A stretch of 64,000 nt of DNA, taken from assembly GCF_025376885.1 (NCBI RefSeq), contig NZ_JAHUBR010000001.1:2046001-2110000 (forward strand), read 5' to 3'. Source of the DNA: Pseudoruegeria sp. SHC-113. Lineage in GTDB: Bacteria; Pseudomonadota; Alphaproteobacteria; Rhodobacterales; Rhodobacteraceae. A program made the position numbers and the translations under genes. The notes beneath the pieces are model-generated. The model did not search any database and was not told the DNA's origin. It worked only from the letters and a program-made list of their open reading frames with translations. This document shows positions 26,961 to 37,327 of the stretch, in pieces (position 1 is the first letter of the stretch; every line of letters starts with the position of its first letter).

Positions 26961-28001
26961 TTACATGCCCTCGGCCATGGTTTTCTCTTCGGAGATGGCA
27001 GCCTGCGTGGCGGCCAGTTCCGGGTCAGCCACGAGGCCGTAAGCGGCCAGCGGGCCGTCCGGGCCAGCGATCTCGTCAGCCACGAAGAACTCGGCGAATT
27101 CTTTCAGGCCGGGGATCACGCCGATGTGGGCTTTCTTGATGTAGAAGAACAGCGGGCGCGACACCGGGTATTCGCCGGTGGAGATCGACTCGGTGGAAGG
27201 CACCACGCCGGACATGGTGGCGACCTTCAGCTTGTCGGTGTTGTTTTCGTAGAAAGCGAGGCCGAAGATGCCCACGCCGTTCGGGTTGGCGTCGATGCGG
27301 GCCAGCGTCTCGGTGTAGTCGCCGTCGATGTCCACGGATTTGCCGTCGGTGCGCAGGGACATGCAGGCGCTTTCGGCGTCGTCTTCGCTCATGCCACCAT
27401 CGATCATGGCCTGCAGGGCGCCGGTTTCTTCACAGCCCACGAGGATCACTTTTTCCTCGAAGACTTCACGGGTGCCGTGCTTGGTGCCCGGAGGGAAAGC
27501 GATGATGTCAACGGCCGGCAGTTCGGCGTTGAAATCAGCCCACTGCTGGTAGGGGTTGTCCACGATCGCGCCGTCCACGAGCACTTTGTCGGAGAGGGCG
27601 TTGAAGATGTCGGCCGGCTCGAAAGCGGTGAACTCGGGGCCAGCGGATTGGGAGGCGAAGACGATGCCATCATAGCCGATGCGGACTTCGATGATGTCGG
27701 TCACGCCGGCTTCGGCACAGGCCTTGATCTCTTTTTCGCGGATCGCGCGGGAGGCGTTCGCGATGTCGATGGTGTTTTCGCCCACGCCTTCGCAGAAGCG
27801 CTTCAGGCCAGCGGAGGAGCCACCGGATTCAACAACCGGGGTCGGGAAATCGAAGTTCTCGCCAAAGGCTTCGGCCACGATGGAGGCGTAGGGCAGAACG
27901 GTGGAGGAACCGGCGACCTGCACGTTGTCACGGGCGGCGGCGGCAGTTGCGGAAACGGCAGCGATCGCCAGCGTGGAGGCGGTCAGTTTCACGAAGGACA
28001 T
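26961..28001 (-). CDS. pstS: Periplasmic phosphate-binding protein PstS
   Basis: 346 residues with a signal peptide (SFVKLTASTLAIAAVSATAA, cleavage near AAARD). The phosphate-binding loops AGSSTVLP and ESGGSSAG are present, followed by IDIANASRAI. It captures phosphate in the periplasm for PstCAB. Its codon use is strongly biased, fitting high expression. A three-unit Pho box lies about 85 bases upstream. Confidence 0.95.
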   Translation of the reverse strand: MSFVKLTASTLAIAAVSATAAAARDNVQVAGSSTVLPYASIVAEAFGENFDFPTPVVESGGSSAGLKRFCEGVGENTIDIANASRAIREKEIKACAEAGVTDIIEVRIGYDGIVFASQSAGPEFTAFEPADIFNALSDKVLVDGAIVDNPYQQWADFNAELPAVDIIAFPPGTKHGTREVFEEKVILVGCEETGALQAMIDGGMSEDDAESACMSLRTDGKSVDIDGDYTETLARIDANPNGVGIFGLAFYENNTDKLKVATMSGVVPSTESISTGEYPVSRPLFFYIKKAHIGVIPGLKEFAEFFVADEIAGPDGPLAAYGLVADPELAATQAAISEEKTMAEGM

Positions 28002-28084
28002 ATGGTTTGCTCCTGGTTGTCACACAGTGGACCACTGTTGGCGCGGTCTCGGGGCACGATCTATGGGCGTTCGTTAAGCCTTTT

Positions 28085-28113
28085 GTGACAGGCAGGTAAC
28101 AGTTTCATGACAC
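28085..28113 (-). promoter_or_regulatory. Three-unit Pho box upstream of pstS
   Basis: Read on the minus strand: GTGTCAT, four bases, CTGTTAC, four bases, CTGTCAC. These are three direct 7-base units at 11-base spacing, the PhoB-binding pattern. The box ends 84 bases before the pstS start codon and should activate pstS-CAB-phoU-phoB. Confidence 0.85.
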
Positions 28114-28165
28114 CACGCGGTGACGTCGGGGAAAATCGCGAAATCTTCGCAAAACATGAAGAAAT

Positions 28166-29212
28166 TCAGCCCCGCGCGGCGGGAAGAATAACGCTGAATG
28201 TGGTGCCCTGCCCCTCTTGCGACGCAATTTTAAGCCGCCCGCGGTGGCGATTCACGATGTGTTTTACAATCGCCAGCCCCAGCCCGGTGCCGCCCATCTC
28301 GCGCGAGCGGTGGCTGTCCACCCGGTAAAAGCGCTCCGTCAGGCGCGGGATGTGGATCGGATCGATCCCCTCGCCCTCATCGATCACATCCACCCGCGCC
28401 GCCGGGCCACGCAACATCGGCTCCATCTCCTGACGACTGACGCGCACCGTCACGGTGCGATTGCGGCCGCCGTATTTGATCGCGTTTTCAAACAGGTTGG
28501 TGAACACCTGCTGCAGTTGATCCGCATCACCGGGCACGATCACCGGGCCGTCAATGCCTTCAATCACTACGGCCACACCCGCATCTTCGGCCTGTGGCCG
28601 CAGCGCCTGCCGCGCGCTGGCAAGGCAATTGCCAAGATCCACCGGATCGCCGGGCCGCATCCGCTCCTCGCTCTCCACGCGCGAGAGCGACAAGAGATCC
28701 TTCACCAGCCGCGTCATGCGGTGGGTTTCCTTCTCCATGATGCCCAGAAAGCGCTCCCGTGCGGCCTCGTCGTTCTTCGCAGGGCCCCGCAGCGTTTCGA
28801 TGAATCCGATCAGCGCGGTGAGTGGCGTGCGCAACTCGTGGCTGACGTTGGCCACGAAATCCCGGCGGATCTGGCTGGATTCCTCCACATGGGTGATGTC
28901 CTCGAAGCTCAGCAGGATCCCTGGCCCCGCCTCAAGCGCGATTGGCGCACAGGCCACGCGGTAGGTCGTCTGCCGGCTGCCCGCTGCGCCAAGATATTGC
29001 GCGGTTTCCGTCTTGCCCGAGCGCCAGGTGCGCTCGATCGTCTCCAGCACTTCGGGCTGGCGCAGCATGGCGTGATAGGGCCTGCCTTCCAGCTTGGTGC
29101 CGAAAATCTCGGCCGCGGCGCTGTTGATCGTCAGGATACGTTCGTTTGCCCCGATCAGGACAAGCGGCATGGGCACGCCCGACAGGACGTTGGGAAGATC
29201 TTGCGGATGCAT
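28166..29212 (-). CDS. phoR: Phosphate regulon sensor histidine kinase PhoR (no membrane segment)
   Basis: 348 residues from the ATG at 29210-29212. A PAS domain (about 10-115; VLIGANERILTINSAAAEIF), HisKA box (FVANVSHELRTPLTALIGF) with the phosphorylated histidine, N box FTNLFENAIKYGG and G boxes DEGEGID and GGTGLGLAIVKH. Unlike E. coli PhoR there is no N-terminal membrane helix. Upstream in-frame codons do not add one. It lies just upstream of pstS on the same strand and is assigned as PhoR by that context. Confidence 0.9.
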   Translation of the reverse strand: MHPQDLPNVLSGVPMPLVLIGANERILTINSAAAEIFGTKLEGRPYHAMLRQPEVLETIERTWRSGKTETAQYLGAAGSRQTTYRVACAPIALEAGPGILLSFEDITHVEESSQIRRDFVANVSHELRTPLTALIGFIETLRGPAKNDEAARERFLGIMEKETHRMTRLVKDLLSLSRVESEERMRPGDPVDLGNCLASARQALRPQAEDAGVAVVIEGIDGPVIVPGDADQLQQVFTNLFENAIKYGGRNRTVTVRVSRQEMEPMLRGPAARVDVIDEGEGIDPIHIPRLTERFYRVDSHRSREMGGTGLGLAIVKHIVNRHRGRLKIASQEGQGTTFSVILPAARG

Positions 29213-29294
29213 GGCTACTTTCGGCGCGCGCGGCGGCTGTTTCGGGTTGCCCCAAGTGTTAGCCGCTGCGCGCCCGTCTTGTAAATTGCCTGCT

Positions 29295-30470
29295 TTACTG
29301 CGCGGCTTCCAGCGCTTCGCGGAACTCCGCAATCAGCAGCTCAATCGGTTCCACACCCACGGAGACACGGAAGAAACCTTCGCTAATTCCGAGACTTGCG
29401 CGATCTTCTTCACTCAAGGCGCGGTGTGAAGAGGATGGCGGATGCGAGAGCGTCGTGCCGATGTCGCCCAGAGTGGGGGCAAAGGCGATGTGCTCTGCGG
29501 CGGCGACAAAGGCGTTGGTCTGTGCCCGTCCGCCCTTGATCTCGAAAGAGACCATATTGCCCCCGCGCCCGCCCAGAAGGCCGATGGCGCGGTTGTGATC
29601 GGGGTGATCGGGGCGCGTCGGATAGAGCACACGGGTGACGCCGGGCATCTCGGCCAAAGCATCCGCCAGCGCGGCGGCATTGGATTCGGCGCGGTCAAAG
29701 CGCAGATCAAAAGAATAGAGCCCACGCTCCCCCAGCCAGCAGTCAAAGGGGCTTGCCGTGAAACCAAACGTCACCGCCAGATCGTAGATCTTCTTGCGAT
29801 CGGCCGGATCTTTCGCGGCCACATAGCCCAGCGTCACGTCCGAGTGGCCGGCGAGAAGCTTGGTTACGGAATGGATCACCACGTCAGCGCCGTGATCAAA
29901 CGGGCGATAGGCGCGCGGGGTGGTGAAGGTGTTGTCCACGACGACCTTCACCCCGTGCTCCTTGGCCAGAGCAATCAGCCCCGCCATTTCGGCTACGCGC
30001 AGCGTGGGGTTGGAGACGACCTCGAGCAGGATCAGTTTGGTGTTCGGGCGCAGCGCGGCGCGGAAGCTTTCCACGTCGGTCGGATCAGCAAAAGTGGTTT
30101 GAATGCCGAACCTTGGCAGGTCTTCTTTCAGCATCCGCAGGGAGCGGCCATAGAGCTGGTTGCCCGCCACCACGTGATCGCCAGCGTTCAGCAGCGCCAT
30201 CATACAGGCGCCCACGGCGCCCATGCCAGAGGAAAGCATGATGCCGCCCTCCGCCCCCTCCAGCGCGTCGATGGCTTGTGCCAACACTTCGGCGTTGGGG
30301 TGGCCTTCGCGCGCATAGGAAAACCCCTTGGTGCGGCCTTCGTATTGATCGTCCAGCGCGTCGGGCGTTTCGGCCACGTAGACAACGGATGGCTGCAGAG
30401 GCGTGCCAAGCGCGCGGCTGCGGCTTTCAGGCCAGCCCATGCGGCGCACGACGGTGCGAGGATCTTTCAT
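29295..30470 (-). CDS. PLP-dependent Cys/Met metabolism enzyme (trans-sulfuration family)
   Basis: 391 residues. The fold-type I pattern of the cystathionine gamma-lyase/synthase family is clear: [45 protein letters not shown] with the PLP-contact aspartate, and [15 protein letters not shown] with the Schiff-base lysine. Methionine gamma-lyase, cystathionine lyase/synthase and O-acetylhomoserine sulfhydrylase share these motifs, so the reaction is not set. It is the last gene of a four-gene overlapping operon. Confidence 0.87.
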   Translation of the reverse strand: MKDPRTVVRRMGWPESRSRALGTPLQPSVVYVAETPDALDDQYEGRTKGFSYAREGHPNAEVLAQAIDALEGAEGGIMLSSGMGAVGACMMALLNAGDHVVAGNQLYGRSLRMLKEDLPRFGIQTTFADPTDVESFRAALRPNTKLILLEVVSNPTLRVAEMAGLIALAKEHGVKVVVDNTFTTPRAYRPFDHGADVVIHSVTKLLAGHSDVTLGYVAAKDPADRKKIYDLAVTFGFTASPFDCWLGERGLYSFDLRFDRAESNAAALADALAEMPGVTRVLYPTRPDHPDHNRAIGLLGGRGGNMVSFEIKGGRAQTNAFVAAAEHIAFAPTLGDIGTTLSHPPSSSHRALSEEDRASLGISEGFFRVSVGVEPIELLIAEFREALEAAQ

Positions 30471-31000
30471 TCGCCTACCTTTTCAAGGGCTTGCCGGAAG
30501 CGGCGCATGTTGTTTTGATAGTTCAGAGCGCTTGCGGTGAGCATCTGGATCGTGCGCTCGTCCAACTGGCGCACCACTTTGCCCGGCGCGCCCATCACAA
30601 GGCTGCGATCCGGGATCTCTTTTCCTTCGGTGATCAACGCCCCGGCTCCGATCAGGCAATTCGCGCCGATCTTCGCGCCGTTCAGCACCGTCGCCCCCAT
30701 GCCGATGAGGGAGTTGTCGCCGATCACGCAGCCGTGCAGCATCGCTTTATGGCCGATGGTGCAATTGGTGCCGATGGTGAGCGGAAAGCCCATGTCGGTG
30801 TGCAGCACGCAGTTCTCCTGAATGTTGCTGCCCGCACCCACGGTGATGCGCTCATTGTCGCCGCGAAGGGTGCTGCCAAACCAGACAGACGCGCCGCTTT
30901 CCAGCGTGATCTTCCCGATCAGATTGGCATCGGGCGAAACCCAGAAATCCCCGTCTTCCGGGAGGGTTGGCGCAATGCCTTCAAGTGCATAGAGGGTCAT
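30467..31000 (-). CDS. Gamma-class carbonic anhydrase family protein
   Basis: 177 residues built of left-handed beta-helix hexapeptide repeats (for example [20 protein letters not shown] and [20 protein letters not shown]). Three histidines at the expected zinc positions appear in VLHTDMG, IGHKA and MLHG. Family members form trimers; many bacterial ones (YrdA/PaaY type) have weak or no carbonic anhydrase activity. Overlaps both neighbours by four bases. Confidence 0.9.
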   Translation of the reverse strand: MTLYALEGIAPTLPEDGDFWVSPDANLIGKITLESGASVWFGSTLRGDNERITVGAGSNIQENCVLHTDMGFPLTIGTNCTIGHKAMLHGCVIGDNSLIGMGATVLNGAKIGANCLIGAGALITEGKEIPDRSLVMGAPGKVVRQLDERTIQMLTASALNYQNNMRRFRQALEKVGE

Positions 31001-31638
31001 TTCGTCTCCTCGAACTCGGCCTGAAGCGCGCGCACGCGGGCCTGCAGCGCGGGCTGCTGTTCGCGGCGCATCCGCTCGGCGGTGATGATGGTTTTCAGAT
31101 CGGCTTCGGTGCGGTCCAGATCGTCGTTGATCAGCACGTAATCGTAGGCACCCCAGTGGCTGATCTCGTCCCAGCTCTTCTGCATACGCTTGGCGATCAC
31201 CTCTTCGCTGTCCTGCCCCCGGCTCACGAGTCTGCGGTGCAGCTCCTTGATCGAGGGCGGCAGGATGAAGATCGAGAGCGCGTGTTTGCCCAAATCGGAG
31301 TTGCGGATCTGCTGCTCGCCCTGCCAGTCGACGTCAAACAGCACATCCTGCCCGCTTTCGATGGTGGCTTTCACCGGGCCGGCGGGCGAGCCGTAGAAAT
31401 TGCCGAAGACATGGGCGTGCTCCAGCATTTCGCCCTCGGCCACCTGCGCCTTGAAGGCCTCTTCGGTGAGGAAGAAATACTCCCGTCCATGCTCCTCGCC
31501 GGGGCGCGGGGCGCGGGTGGTGGCGGAAATCGAGAAGCGCAGCCCTGCGTCCCATTCCATCAGCCGGCGGGCCAGCGTGGATTTACCCGCGCCCGAAGGC
31601 GAGGACAGGATGATCAAGAGGCCACGACGATCCGACAT
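30997..31638 (-). CDS. gmk: Guanylate kinase
   Basis: 213 residues from the ATG at 31636-31638, chosen because GGAG sits five bases upstream; a GTG at 31644 is an alternative. It phosphorylates GMP to GDP in the cytosol. P-loop [18 protein letters not shown]-binding stretch [20 protein letters not shown], and the [14 protein letters not shown] region are all intact. Confidence 0.96.
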   Translation of the reverse strand: MSDRRGLLIILSSPSGAGKSTLARRLMEWDAGLRFSISATTRAPRPGEEHGREYFFLTEEAFKAQVAEGEMLEHAHVFGNFYGSPAGPVKATIESGQDVLFDVDWQGEQQIRNSDLGKHALSIFILPPSIKELHRRLVSRGQDSEEVIAKRMQKSWDEISHWGAYDYVLINDDLDRTEADLKTIITAERMRREQQPALQARVRALQAEFEETK

Positions 31639-31640
31639 TT

Positions 31641-32546
31641 TCACTCCACGTTCTGTACTTGCTCGCGCATCTGATCAATGACCGCCTTGAGGTCAAGCCC
31701 GATGGCGGTGAGCGCGGCGGATTGCGCCTTGGAACAGAGCGTATTGGCCTCGCGGTTGAACTCTTGCATCAGGAAGTCTAGCTTGCGCCCGGAAGGCGCT
31801 TCCTGCGCCAGCAGCGCGCGAGCGGTGCCAACATGGGCGTGCAGGCGATCGATCTCCTCCGTCACGTCGCTTTTCACCGCGATCAGGGCCAGTTCCTGCG
31901 CGACACGGTCCGGATCCACCTCTTCGGTATTTTCCAGCACTTTCTGCAGGTTGGCGCGCAGAGTTTCAGCGGTTTTCTCGCGCCGGGCCTCAGCTTCGCT
32001 GGCAGCTGCGCGGGTCAGGCTTTCCACCTGAGCGATCTGTCCGTCCAGCACCTGCGCCAAGGCCCCACCTTCCTTGCCGCGGGAGTCGAGGAAGCTTTCC
32101 AGCACCGGCGTGAAATCTTTCAGCAGCAGCGCTGCGAGGGCCTCGGGGTCGGCCTCCGGCGCGCTGGCCTCGGAGATGCCTTTTACGCTCAAGATGTCGG
32201 TGGCCCGGCTCTGGGCCAGAACCAGCCCGAGCGCGGCGGCGCGGGCTTCGACATGGGCAATGGCCTCAAGCGTGCGGCTCAGGATTTCCTCGTTGATCGA
32301 AAGGCTTGCCTCACCTTCTTCACGTTGTATGCGCAGCGAAACCGAAATGTTACCGCGCGCGACCCTCTTGGAAATTGCGGCCTTCAACCCCTGTTCCAGC
32401 CCGCTGATCCAATCCGGCACCCGGCAGCGCACATCCAGCCCGCGCGCGTTGACGGAGCGGATGTCCCAGCTCCAGCCAAAGCCGAGCCCCTGCCCCGTGC
32501 CCGAGGCAAAGCCTGTCATCGAGTTGAGCGTCGAAGCGTTAACCAT
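31641..32546 (-). CDS. yicC: YicC/YloC family endoribonuclease-like protein
   Basis: 301 residues from the ATG at 32544-32546, preceded by GAGGGA. The N-terminus carries the family hallmark NSMTGFASG, and the C-terminus the DUF1732 region ([16 protein letters not shown], then [20 protein letters not shown]). YicC/YloC proteins have been described as RNases. It heads the operon yicC-gmk-gamma carbonic anhydrase-PLP enzyme; yicC next to gmk is a widely conserved order. Confidence 0.92.
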   Translation of the reverse strand: MVNASTLNSMTGFASGTGQGLGFGWSWDIRSVNARGLDVRCRVPDWISGLEQGLKAAISKRVARGNISVSLRIQREEGEASLSINEEILSRTLEAIAHVEARAAALGLVLAQSRATDILSVKGISEASAPEADPEALAALLLKDFTPVLESFLDSRGKEGGALAQVLDGQIAQVESLTRAAASEAEARREKTAETLRANLQKVLENTEEVDPDRVAQELALIAVKSDVTEEIDRLHAHVGTARALLAQEAPSGRKLDFLMQEFNREANTLCSKAQSAALTAIGLDLKAVIDQMREQVQNVE

Positions 32547-32587
32547 GTCCCTCTTTCTCATCTCAAATTTGAATGAAAACCGCTGTA

Positions 32588-32602
32588 TTAACACTTCGGT
32601 AA
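32588..32602. promoter_or_regulatory. Possible CtrA-type half-site pair
   Basis: TTAA at 32588-32591 and GTAA at 32599-32602 are separated by seven bases, one base off the alphaproteobacterial CtrA pattern TTAA-N7-TTAA. It lies in the divergent promoter region between yicC and the PAS_5 gene. A single degenerate match of this length is weak evidence. Confidence 0.25.
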
Positions 32603-32721
32603 TCTTGGTGTGCCTATGGTTAACAGTGCGTCACCAAACAGACAATCCGGCCATGGCCTGCCTTTCGCGCTTTAGCGGGGCAGCGGCGTGGAGGGAGCAA
32701 CCGTTCAAGGAGGCGCAGCAC

Positions 32722-33426
32722 ATGGGACCAACCGGCAATCTCATCCGTTTGCCGTTCAGCCAGGGCGGACAGTCGATGCATTTCGCGAGCTGCGCGCATG
32801 TGGAAGCGCTCTGGTGGGCGCTGCGGCGCAACGGGGCCCCGCCCACACGGCGCAGCATCACCGCCGCCCGACTGGCCGAGGCGCTGCCCCATGCCTTCAT
32901 TCTGGAAGCCCAGGGCAACGAGGGGTTGCGGTTCCGGCTGGTGGGATCGAGCTTGCTGGATGCTGCGGGGATCGATCTGACGACGATGCCGTTCACGTCG
33001 CTCTTCTGTGACAGCTGGTTTGGCACCGCCAAGGCGCTCTGCCGCACCGCGCTGGCAGAAAGCGCGACGCTGCAGATGAAGGTCTGCACCCAGAGCGGGG
33101 CCTGGGGGCAGATCGTGCTTTTGCCGCTGAGCGATCCGCGCCGTCGCCTGCTGTTGGGCTGCCTTGAGATGGCGCATCCCTCGGCACTGCTGCTGAACGC
33201 GCTGACGATTGAAGCCAGCGGCTTTACCCGCGATCCGGACGCGCGCCTGCATCAGGCTGCGAAGCCTGCCGCGCCCATCGCGTCCAAACAGGGAGCAATC
33301 AGCGGGCTGGCCGAAGCCCCTGCCCCCTTTGCCCCTGCCCCTGCGCTTATGCCGCAGGAAGAAGGGCCAGAAAAAAGGCCGGACGCAGCGCGCCCGGCCC
33401 TTAAGCTTATTTCGTCGAACGACTAA
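32722..33426 (+). CDS. PAS_5-domain protein
   Basis: 234 residues from the ATG at 32722, chosen because AAGGAGG lies seven bases upstream. Residues 1-150 match the PAS_5 family of alphaproteobacteria (LWWALRRNGAPPTRRSITAA, then LRFRLVGSSLLDAAG and WGQIVLLPLSD). The C-terminal 80 residues are low-complexity, rich in Ala and Pro. There is no output domain, DNA-binding motif or signal peptide. The function is unknown; PAS_5 proteins are sometimes CtrA/cell-cycle associated. Confidence 0.82.
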   Translation: MGPTGNLIRLPFSQGGQSMHFASCAHVEALWWALRRNGAPPTRRSITAARLAEALPHAFILEAQGNEGLRFRLVGSSLLDAAGIDLTTMPFTSLFCDSWFGTAKALCRTALAESATLQMKVCTQSGAWGQIVLLPLSDPRRRLLLGCLEMAHPSALLLNALTIEASGFTRDPDARLHQAAKPAAPIASKQGAISGLAEAPAPFAPAPALMPQEEGPEKRPDAARPALKLISSND

Positions 33427-33430
33427 GCGA

Positions 33431-34798
33431 TCAGCCTGCAGCAACCTGCCGCTGGCCATCGCCCGCGCCTAGTTCTTCGGCCACGAGGAAGGCCAGTTCC
33501 AGCGATTGGCTGGCGTTCAGGCGCGGATCGCAGGCGGTGTGGTAGCGGTCGGAGAGATCCTCGTCCGTCACCGCGCGCACGCCGCCAGTGCATTCGGTCA
33601 CGTCCTGGCCTGTCATCTCGAAATGCACGCCGCCCGGCACGGTGCCTTCGGCGCGGTGGATCGCGAAGAACTCCTGCACCTCGCGCAGCACGCTCTCGAA
33701 GGGGCGCGTCTTGTAGCCGGTGGAGGATTTGATCGTGTTGCCATGCATCGGGTCACAGGACCAGACCACGTTCGCGCCCTCTTCCCGCACCGTCTGGATC
33801 AGGCGCGGCAGGTGATCAGCCACGCTGCCAGCTCCGAAGCGCGCGATCAGCGTGAGGCGGCCGGCCTCGTTTTGCGGGTTCAGCTTGGCCATCAGCACCT
33901 TGAGATCCTCGCCGGTGGTGGTGGGGCCGCATTTCAGGCCGATGGGGTTCTGCACGCCGGACGCGAACTCCACATGCGCGCCATCGGGCTGACGGGTGCG
34001 GTCGCCGATCCAGATCATGTGGCCGGAGCCAGCCACCGGCTTGCCGGAGGTGGAATCGATGCGGCAGAGCGCCTCTTCGTATTCCAGCAGCAGGGCCTCG
34101 TGGCTGGTGTAGAAATCCACCGTCTGCAGCGTGTGGGCGCGCTCGCTGTCCACACCGGCGGCCTTCATGAAGTCCAGCGTGTCGGTGATGCGGCGGGCCA
34201 TATCCGAGTAGCGTTCGGTTTCGGCGCGGTCGGTGAAGCCCAGCGTCCAGGCGTGAACCTGGTGCACATCGGCGTAGCCGCCCTGGCTGAAGGCGCGCAG
34301 CAGGTTCAGCGTGGCCGCAGACTGCGTGTAGGCCTGCAGCATCTTGCCCGGGTTCGGAATGCGCGATTCCGGGGTGAAATCCAACTCGTTGATGATGTCG
34401 CCACGGTAGCTGGGCAGCTCCACGCCGCCTTTCATTTCCGTCGGGGCAGAGCGCGGCTTGGCGAATTGGCCGGCCATGCGGCCCACTTTCACCACCGGCA
34501 CTTTCGCGCCGTAGGTCAGCACCATGGCCATCTGCAGCATCACCTTGAAGGTGTCGCGGATGTTGTCGGCGGAAAATTCGGCAAAGCTTTCAGCACAATC
34601 GCCGCCCTGCAGCAGGAAGGCTTCCCCGCGCGAGACCTTGGCCAGTTGCGCCTTCAGCTTGCGCGTTTCCCCGGCAAAGACGAGCGGCGGATACTTGGCA
34701 AGCTGAGCCTCAACGGCGTTCAGCGCGGCCTCGTCCGTATACTCAGGCATCTGGATCCGCGGTTTGGTCCGCCAGCCAGATTTTACCCAATCAGTCAT
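33431..34798 (-). CDS. aroG: Class II (plant-type) 3-deoxy-7-phosphoheptulonate synthase
   Basis: 455 residues from the ATG at 34796-34798 ([19 protein letters not shown]). It performs the first step of the shikimate pathway, joining phosphoenolpyruvate and erythrose 4-phosphate. Class II landmarks: [58 protein letters not shown] and [19 protein letters not shown] reading frame continues far upstream but is antisense to the GlxA gene. The gene symbol is provisional for class II enzymes. Confidence 0.95.
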   Translation of the reverse strand: MTDWVKSGWRTKPRIQMPEYTDEAALNAVEAQLAKYPPLVFAGETRKLKAQLAKVSRGEAFLLQGGDCAESFAEFSADNIRDTFKVMLQMAMVLTYGAKVPVVKVGRMAGQFAKPRSAPTEMKGGVELPSYRGDIINELDFTPESRIPNPGKMLQAYTQSAATLNLLRAFSQGGYADVHQVHAWTLGFTDRAETERYSDMARRITDTLDFMKAAGVDSERAHTLQTVDFYTSHEALLLEYEEALCRIDSTSGKPVAGSGHMIWIGDRTRQPDGAHVEFASGVQNPIGLKCGPTTTGEDLKVLMAKLNPQNEAGRLTLIARFGAGSVADHLPRLIQTVREEGANVVWSCDPMHGNTIKSSTGYKTRPFESVLREVQEFFAIHRAEGTVPGGVHFEMTGQDVTECTGGVRAVTDEDLSDRYHTACDPRLNASQSLELAFLVAEELGAGDGQRQVAAG

Positions 34799-34981
34799 CG
34801 TCTTTGCTCCGATAATGTTAGCGTTAATGCAAGGCGGGGTTATAGGCAGGTTTTTCAGCGGTGCCAACCGCCCAGGGCGCGCAAAAATGCCTCGCGCCGC
34901 GTGCCTGAAAATCGGGCGGCACCCTTGATGCAGGTTCCGAATCCTGTTTCGGTGGATCAACACCAATCGAAGGCCTGCCGC

Positions 34982-35986
34982 ATGGATGCTATCCGCCCGC
35001 TGATCGATCTGCCGAAAGTCCCCGAGAAGCCGCGGCGCTTCGTCTTTGTTCTGCTTGATAAATTCACGATGCTCTGCTTCGCCTGCGCGATCGAGCCTTT
35101 GCGCATTGCCAACCGCGTTTCGGGCCAGAAGCTCTATGACTGGGTGCTCGCCGGAGAGGGTGGCGAGATGATCTATTGCTCCAACGGCGCGGGCTTCAAA
35201 CTGGACATGGGGCTCGATGAAACCCGGCGCGACGATGTGCTTCTCGTCTGTGGTGGGGTTGAAGTGGCCGAGTCTTCCACCAAGCCCGTGCTGAACTGGC
35301 TGCGCCGCGAAGCGCGCCGGGGCGTGGTGATGGGCGGGCTTTGCACCGCCGCCTATACGCTGGCCAAGGCCGGTTTGCTTGACGGCAAGAAAGCCACCAT
35401 CCACTGGGAGAACGCCGACAGTTTTTCCGAGGAATTCGACGAGGTGGAGCTGACCAAGAGCGTGTTCGTGATGCAGGGCAACCGCTACACCACGGCCGGG
35501 GGCACCTCCTCCATCGATCTGCTTCTGAAGATCATCGCCGATGATCACGGCGAGGAACTGGCGAGCGTGGTGGCCGATCAGTTGATCTATTCCGCCATTC
35601 GCACCGATCAGGACACGCAGCGGCTGTCGATCCCTTCGCGCATCGGCGTGCGGCACCCAAAGCTTTCGCAGGTGATCCAGATGATGGAGCAAAACCTCGA
35701 AGAGCCGATCAGCCCCTCGATCCTTGCCAAGGATGTGGGTATGTCCACCCGGCAGCTGGAGCGGCTGTTCCGCCGTTACCTGAACCGCTCGCCCAAGCGC
35801 TATTACATGGAGCTGCGCCTGCAAAAGGCGCGTAACCTGCTGATGCAGACGGATATGAGCGTGATCAACGTGGCGCTGGCCTGCGGCTTCACCAGCCCCT
35901 CGCATTTCTCCAAATGCTACCGGACCCATTACAACACCACGCCCTACCGCGAGCGCGGCACCCACGCGACGCGGCTGTCGATCTAG
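34982..35986 (+). CDS. GlxA-family regulator (DJ-1/PfpI domain plus AraC helix-turn-helix)
   Basis: 334 residues from the ATG at 34982; an ATG at 34928 would add 18 residues. The N-terminal half is a catalytically inert DJ-1/PfpI domain ([20 protein letters not shown], and [20 protein letters not shown] around the nucleophile elbow). The C-terminus is an AraC HTH ([40 protein letters not shown]). Relatives such as GbdR, CdhR and ArgR regulate glycine betaine, carnitine and arginine use. A dimethylglycine dehydrogenase-like gene lies 7 kb away, but a link is speculative. Confidence 0.9.
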   Translation: MDAIRPLIDLPKVPEKPRRFVFVLLDKFTMLCFACAIEPLRIANRVSGQKLYDWVLAGEGGEMIYCSNGAGFKLDMGLDETRRDDVLLVCGGVEVAESSTKPVLNWLRREARRGVVMGGLCTAAYTLAKAGLLDGKKATIHWENADSFSEEFDEVELTKSVFVMQGNRYTTAGGTSSIDLLLKIIADDHGEELASVVADQLIYSAIRTDQDTQRLSIPSRIGVRHPKLSQVIQMMEQNLEEPISPSILAKDVGMSTRQLERLFRRYLNRSPKRYYMELRLQKARNLLMQTDMSVINVALACGFTSPSHFSKCYRTHYNTTPYRERGTHATRLSI

Positions 35987-37092
35987 CCGGGCAGCATCCG
36001 GTAGGCCGTATCGCGCCCTTCCGACAGGAACCAGATGCTGCCATCCGGCGCTTCACGCACATCGCGCACGCGGCGGGTTTCGCCGGATTTGATTTGCGCC
36101 GCTTCCGTGAGATTCGCGCCGGAGAGCCTTGAGATATAATCGAATTTCAGTGATCCGATAAACACCTGCCCGCGCCACTCCGGCCAGAGCTTGCCGGAGT
36201 AGATCATCATCCCCGAAGGCGCCATAGAGGGATCCCAGAAGTGCTCGGGCTGCGCCATGCCCTCGCGCGCGGTTCCTTCGCCGATCTTGCGGCCCGAGTA
36301 ATGCACCCCGTAGGAAATCACCGGCCAGCCGTAGTTGACGCCTTTCTCAATCCGGTTCACCTCATCGCCGCCCTTAGCTCCGTGTTCTACGGCCCAGAGC
36401 TGGCCGTCAGGGGCCATCGCCATGCCCTGCGGGTTGCGGTGACCGTAGCTCCAGATCTCCGGCAGTGCTCCGGCACGGTTCAGGAAGGGGTTGCCGGGCG
36501 CGGGTTGGCCGTCGCGCGTGAGGCGCAGGATCTTGCCATGGTGGCTGCCCAGATCCTGTGCGCGGGCGTCCTCGCCGCGATCGCCGATGCAGAGAAACAG
36601 CGTGCCATCACCGGCCTCCACCACGCGGGAGCCGAAATGACGCGAACCGGACCCGCTTTCGGCCATCTCGAACAGCAGGCGGAACTCGGAGAACTCCGTG
36701 CCATCGGGCGAGAGCCTCCCTGCGCCGAGGGCCGTGCCCGTGCCGCCGCCCGCGAGCCGCTTGGAATAGGTCATCCAGACGGTGCGGCTCTGGGCGAAAT
36801 CGCGCGCCACGACGAGATCCATATAGCCGCCCTGCCCGTTCGTGACGGCCTCGGGCACGCCGGAAAGCGCTGTCTTGCGGCCATCGGTGGCGACATGCAG
36901 TACACCGCTGTTGCGCTCGGAGATCAGCAGCGCGCCGTCGGGCAGGAAAGCCAGCGCGAAGGGCGTATCCAGCCCGCGTATCATGGGCGTGAGCGCGAGG
37001 GCGGCATGCGCAGGCCGGGCCTTGAAAACGAGAGGCGCGGCTAGGCCGGTGGTGAGGCCTGTGGTGAGAAAGCGGCGGCGGCTCAGGGGCAT
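35983..37092 (-). CDS. Periplasmic PQQ-dependent sugar dehydrogenase (soluble aldose dehydrogenase type)
   Basis: 369 residues from the ATG at 37090-37092. A twin-arginine signal ([14 protein letters not shown], cleavage near AHA) points to folded export. The six-bladed propeller of the GSDH/Asd family shows in [43 protein letters not shown] and [20 protein letters not shown]. It oxidises aldoses to lactones with PQQ as cofactor. No pqq genes are in the window. Its stop codon overlaps that of the convergent GlxA gene by three bases. Confidence 0.9.
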   Translation of the reverse strand: MPLSRRRFLTTGLTTGLAAPLVFKARPAHAALALTPMIRGLDTPFALAFLPDGALLISERNSGVLHVATDGRKTALSGVPEAVTNGQGGYMDLVVARDFAQSRTVWMTYSKRLAGGGTGTALGAGRLSPDGTEFSEFRLLFEMAESGSGSRHFGSRVVEAGDGTLFLCIGDRGEDARAQDLGSHHGKILRLTRDGQPAPGNPFLNRAGALPEIWSYGHRNPQGMAMAPDGQLWAVEHGAKGGDEVNRIEKGVNYGWPVISYGVHYSGRKIGEGTAREGMAQPEHFWDPSMAPSGMMIYSGKLWPEWRGQVFIGSLKFDYISRLSGANLTEAAQIKSGETRRVRDVREAPDGSIWFLSEGRDTAYRMLPG

Positions 37093-37327
37093 GGGATCTC
37101 CTTTCGTTGCCCTTCCAGATAGGCATTTCGCGCGGCCAAACCAGCCACAGCCCCCCAAGCTGGCGCAGATGTGAGCTTGCCAGGAAGTTTGCCTGCCGCC
37201 GCTTGCGCTAACAGCGCGCTTCGCTGTGCAAAACCAAGACGTTTCGCTCTTTTCATTCCCGAAACACCTGCCTAATCTGCGGGCACAACACGGATGGCAA
37301 ACCATCTGTTCAACTTGGGAGACCCTT

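Noticed and set aside
32074-32721. Upstream extension of the PAS_5 gene
   Set aside because: The codons are antisense to yicC; AAGGAGG before the ATG at 32722 fixes the start.
33431-35965. 844-codon frame that would extend DAHP synthase upstream
   Set aside because: The extra 389 codons are antisense to the GlxA-type gene; family length and the MTDWVKSGW start support 34798.
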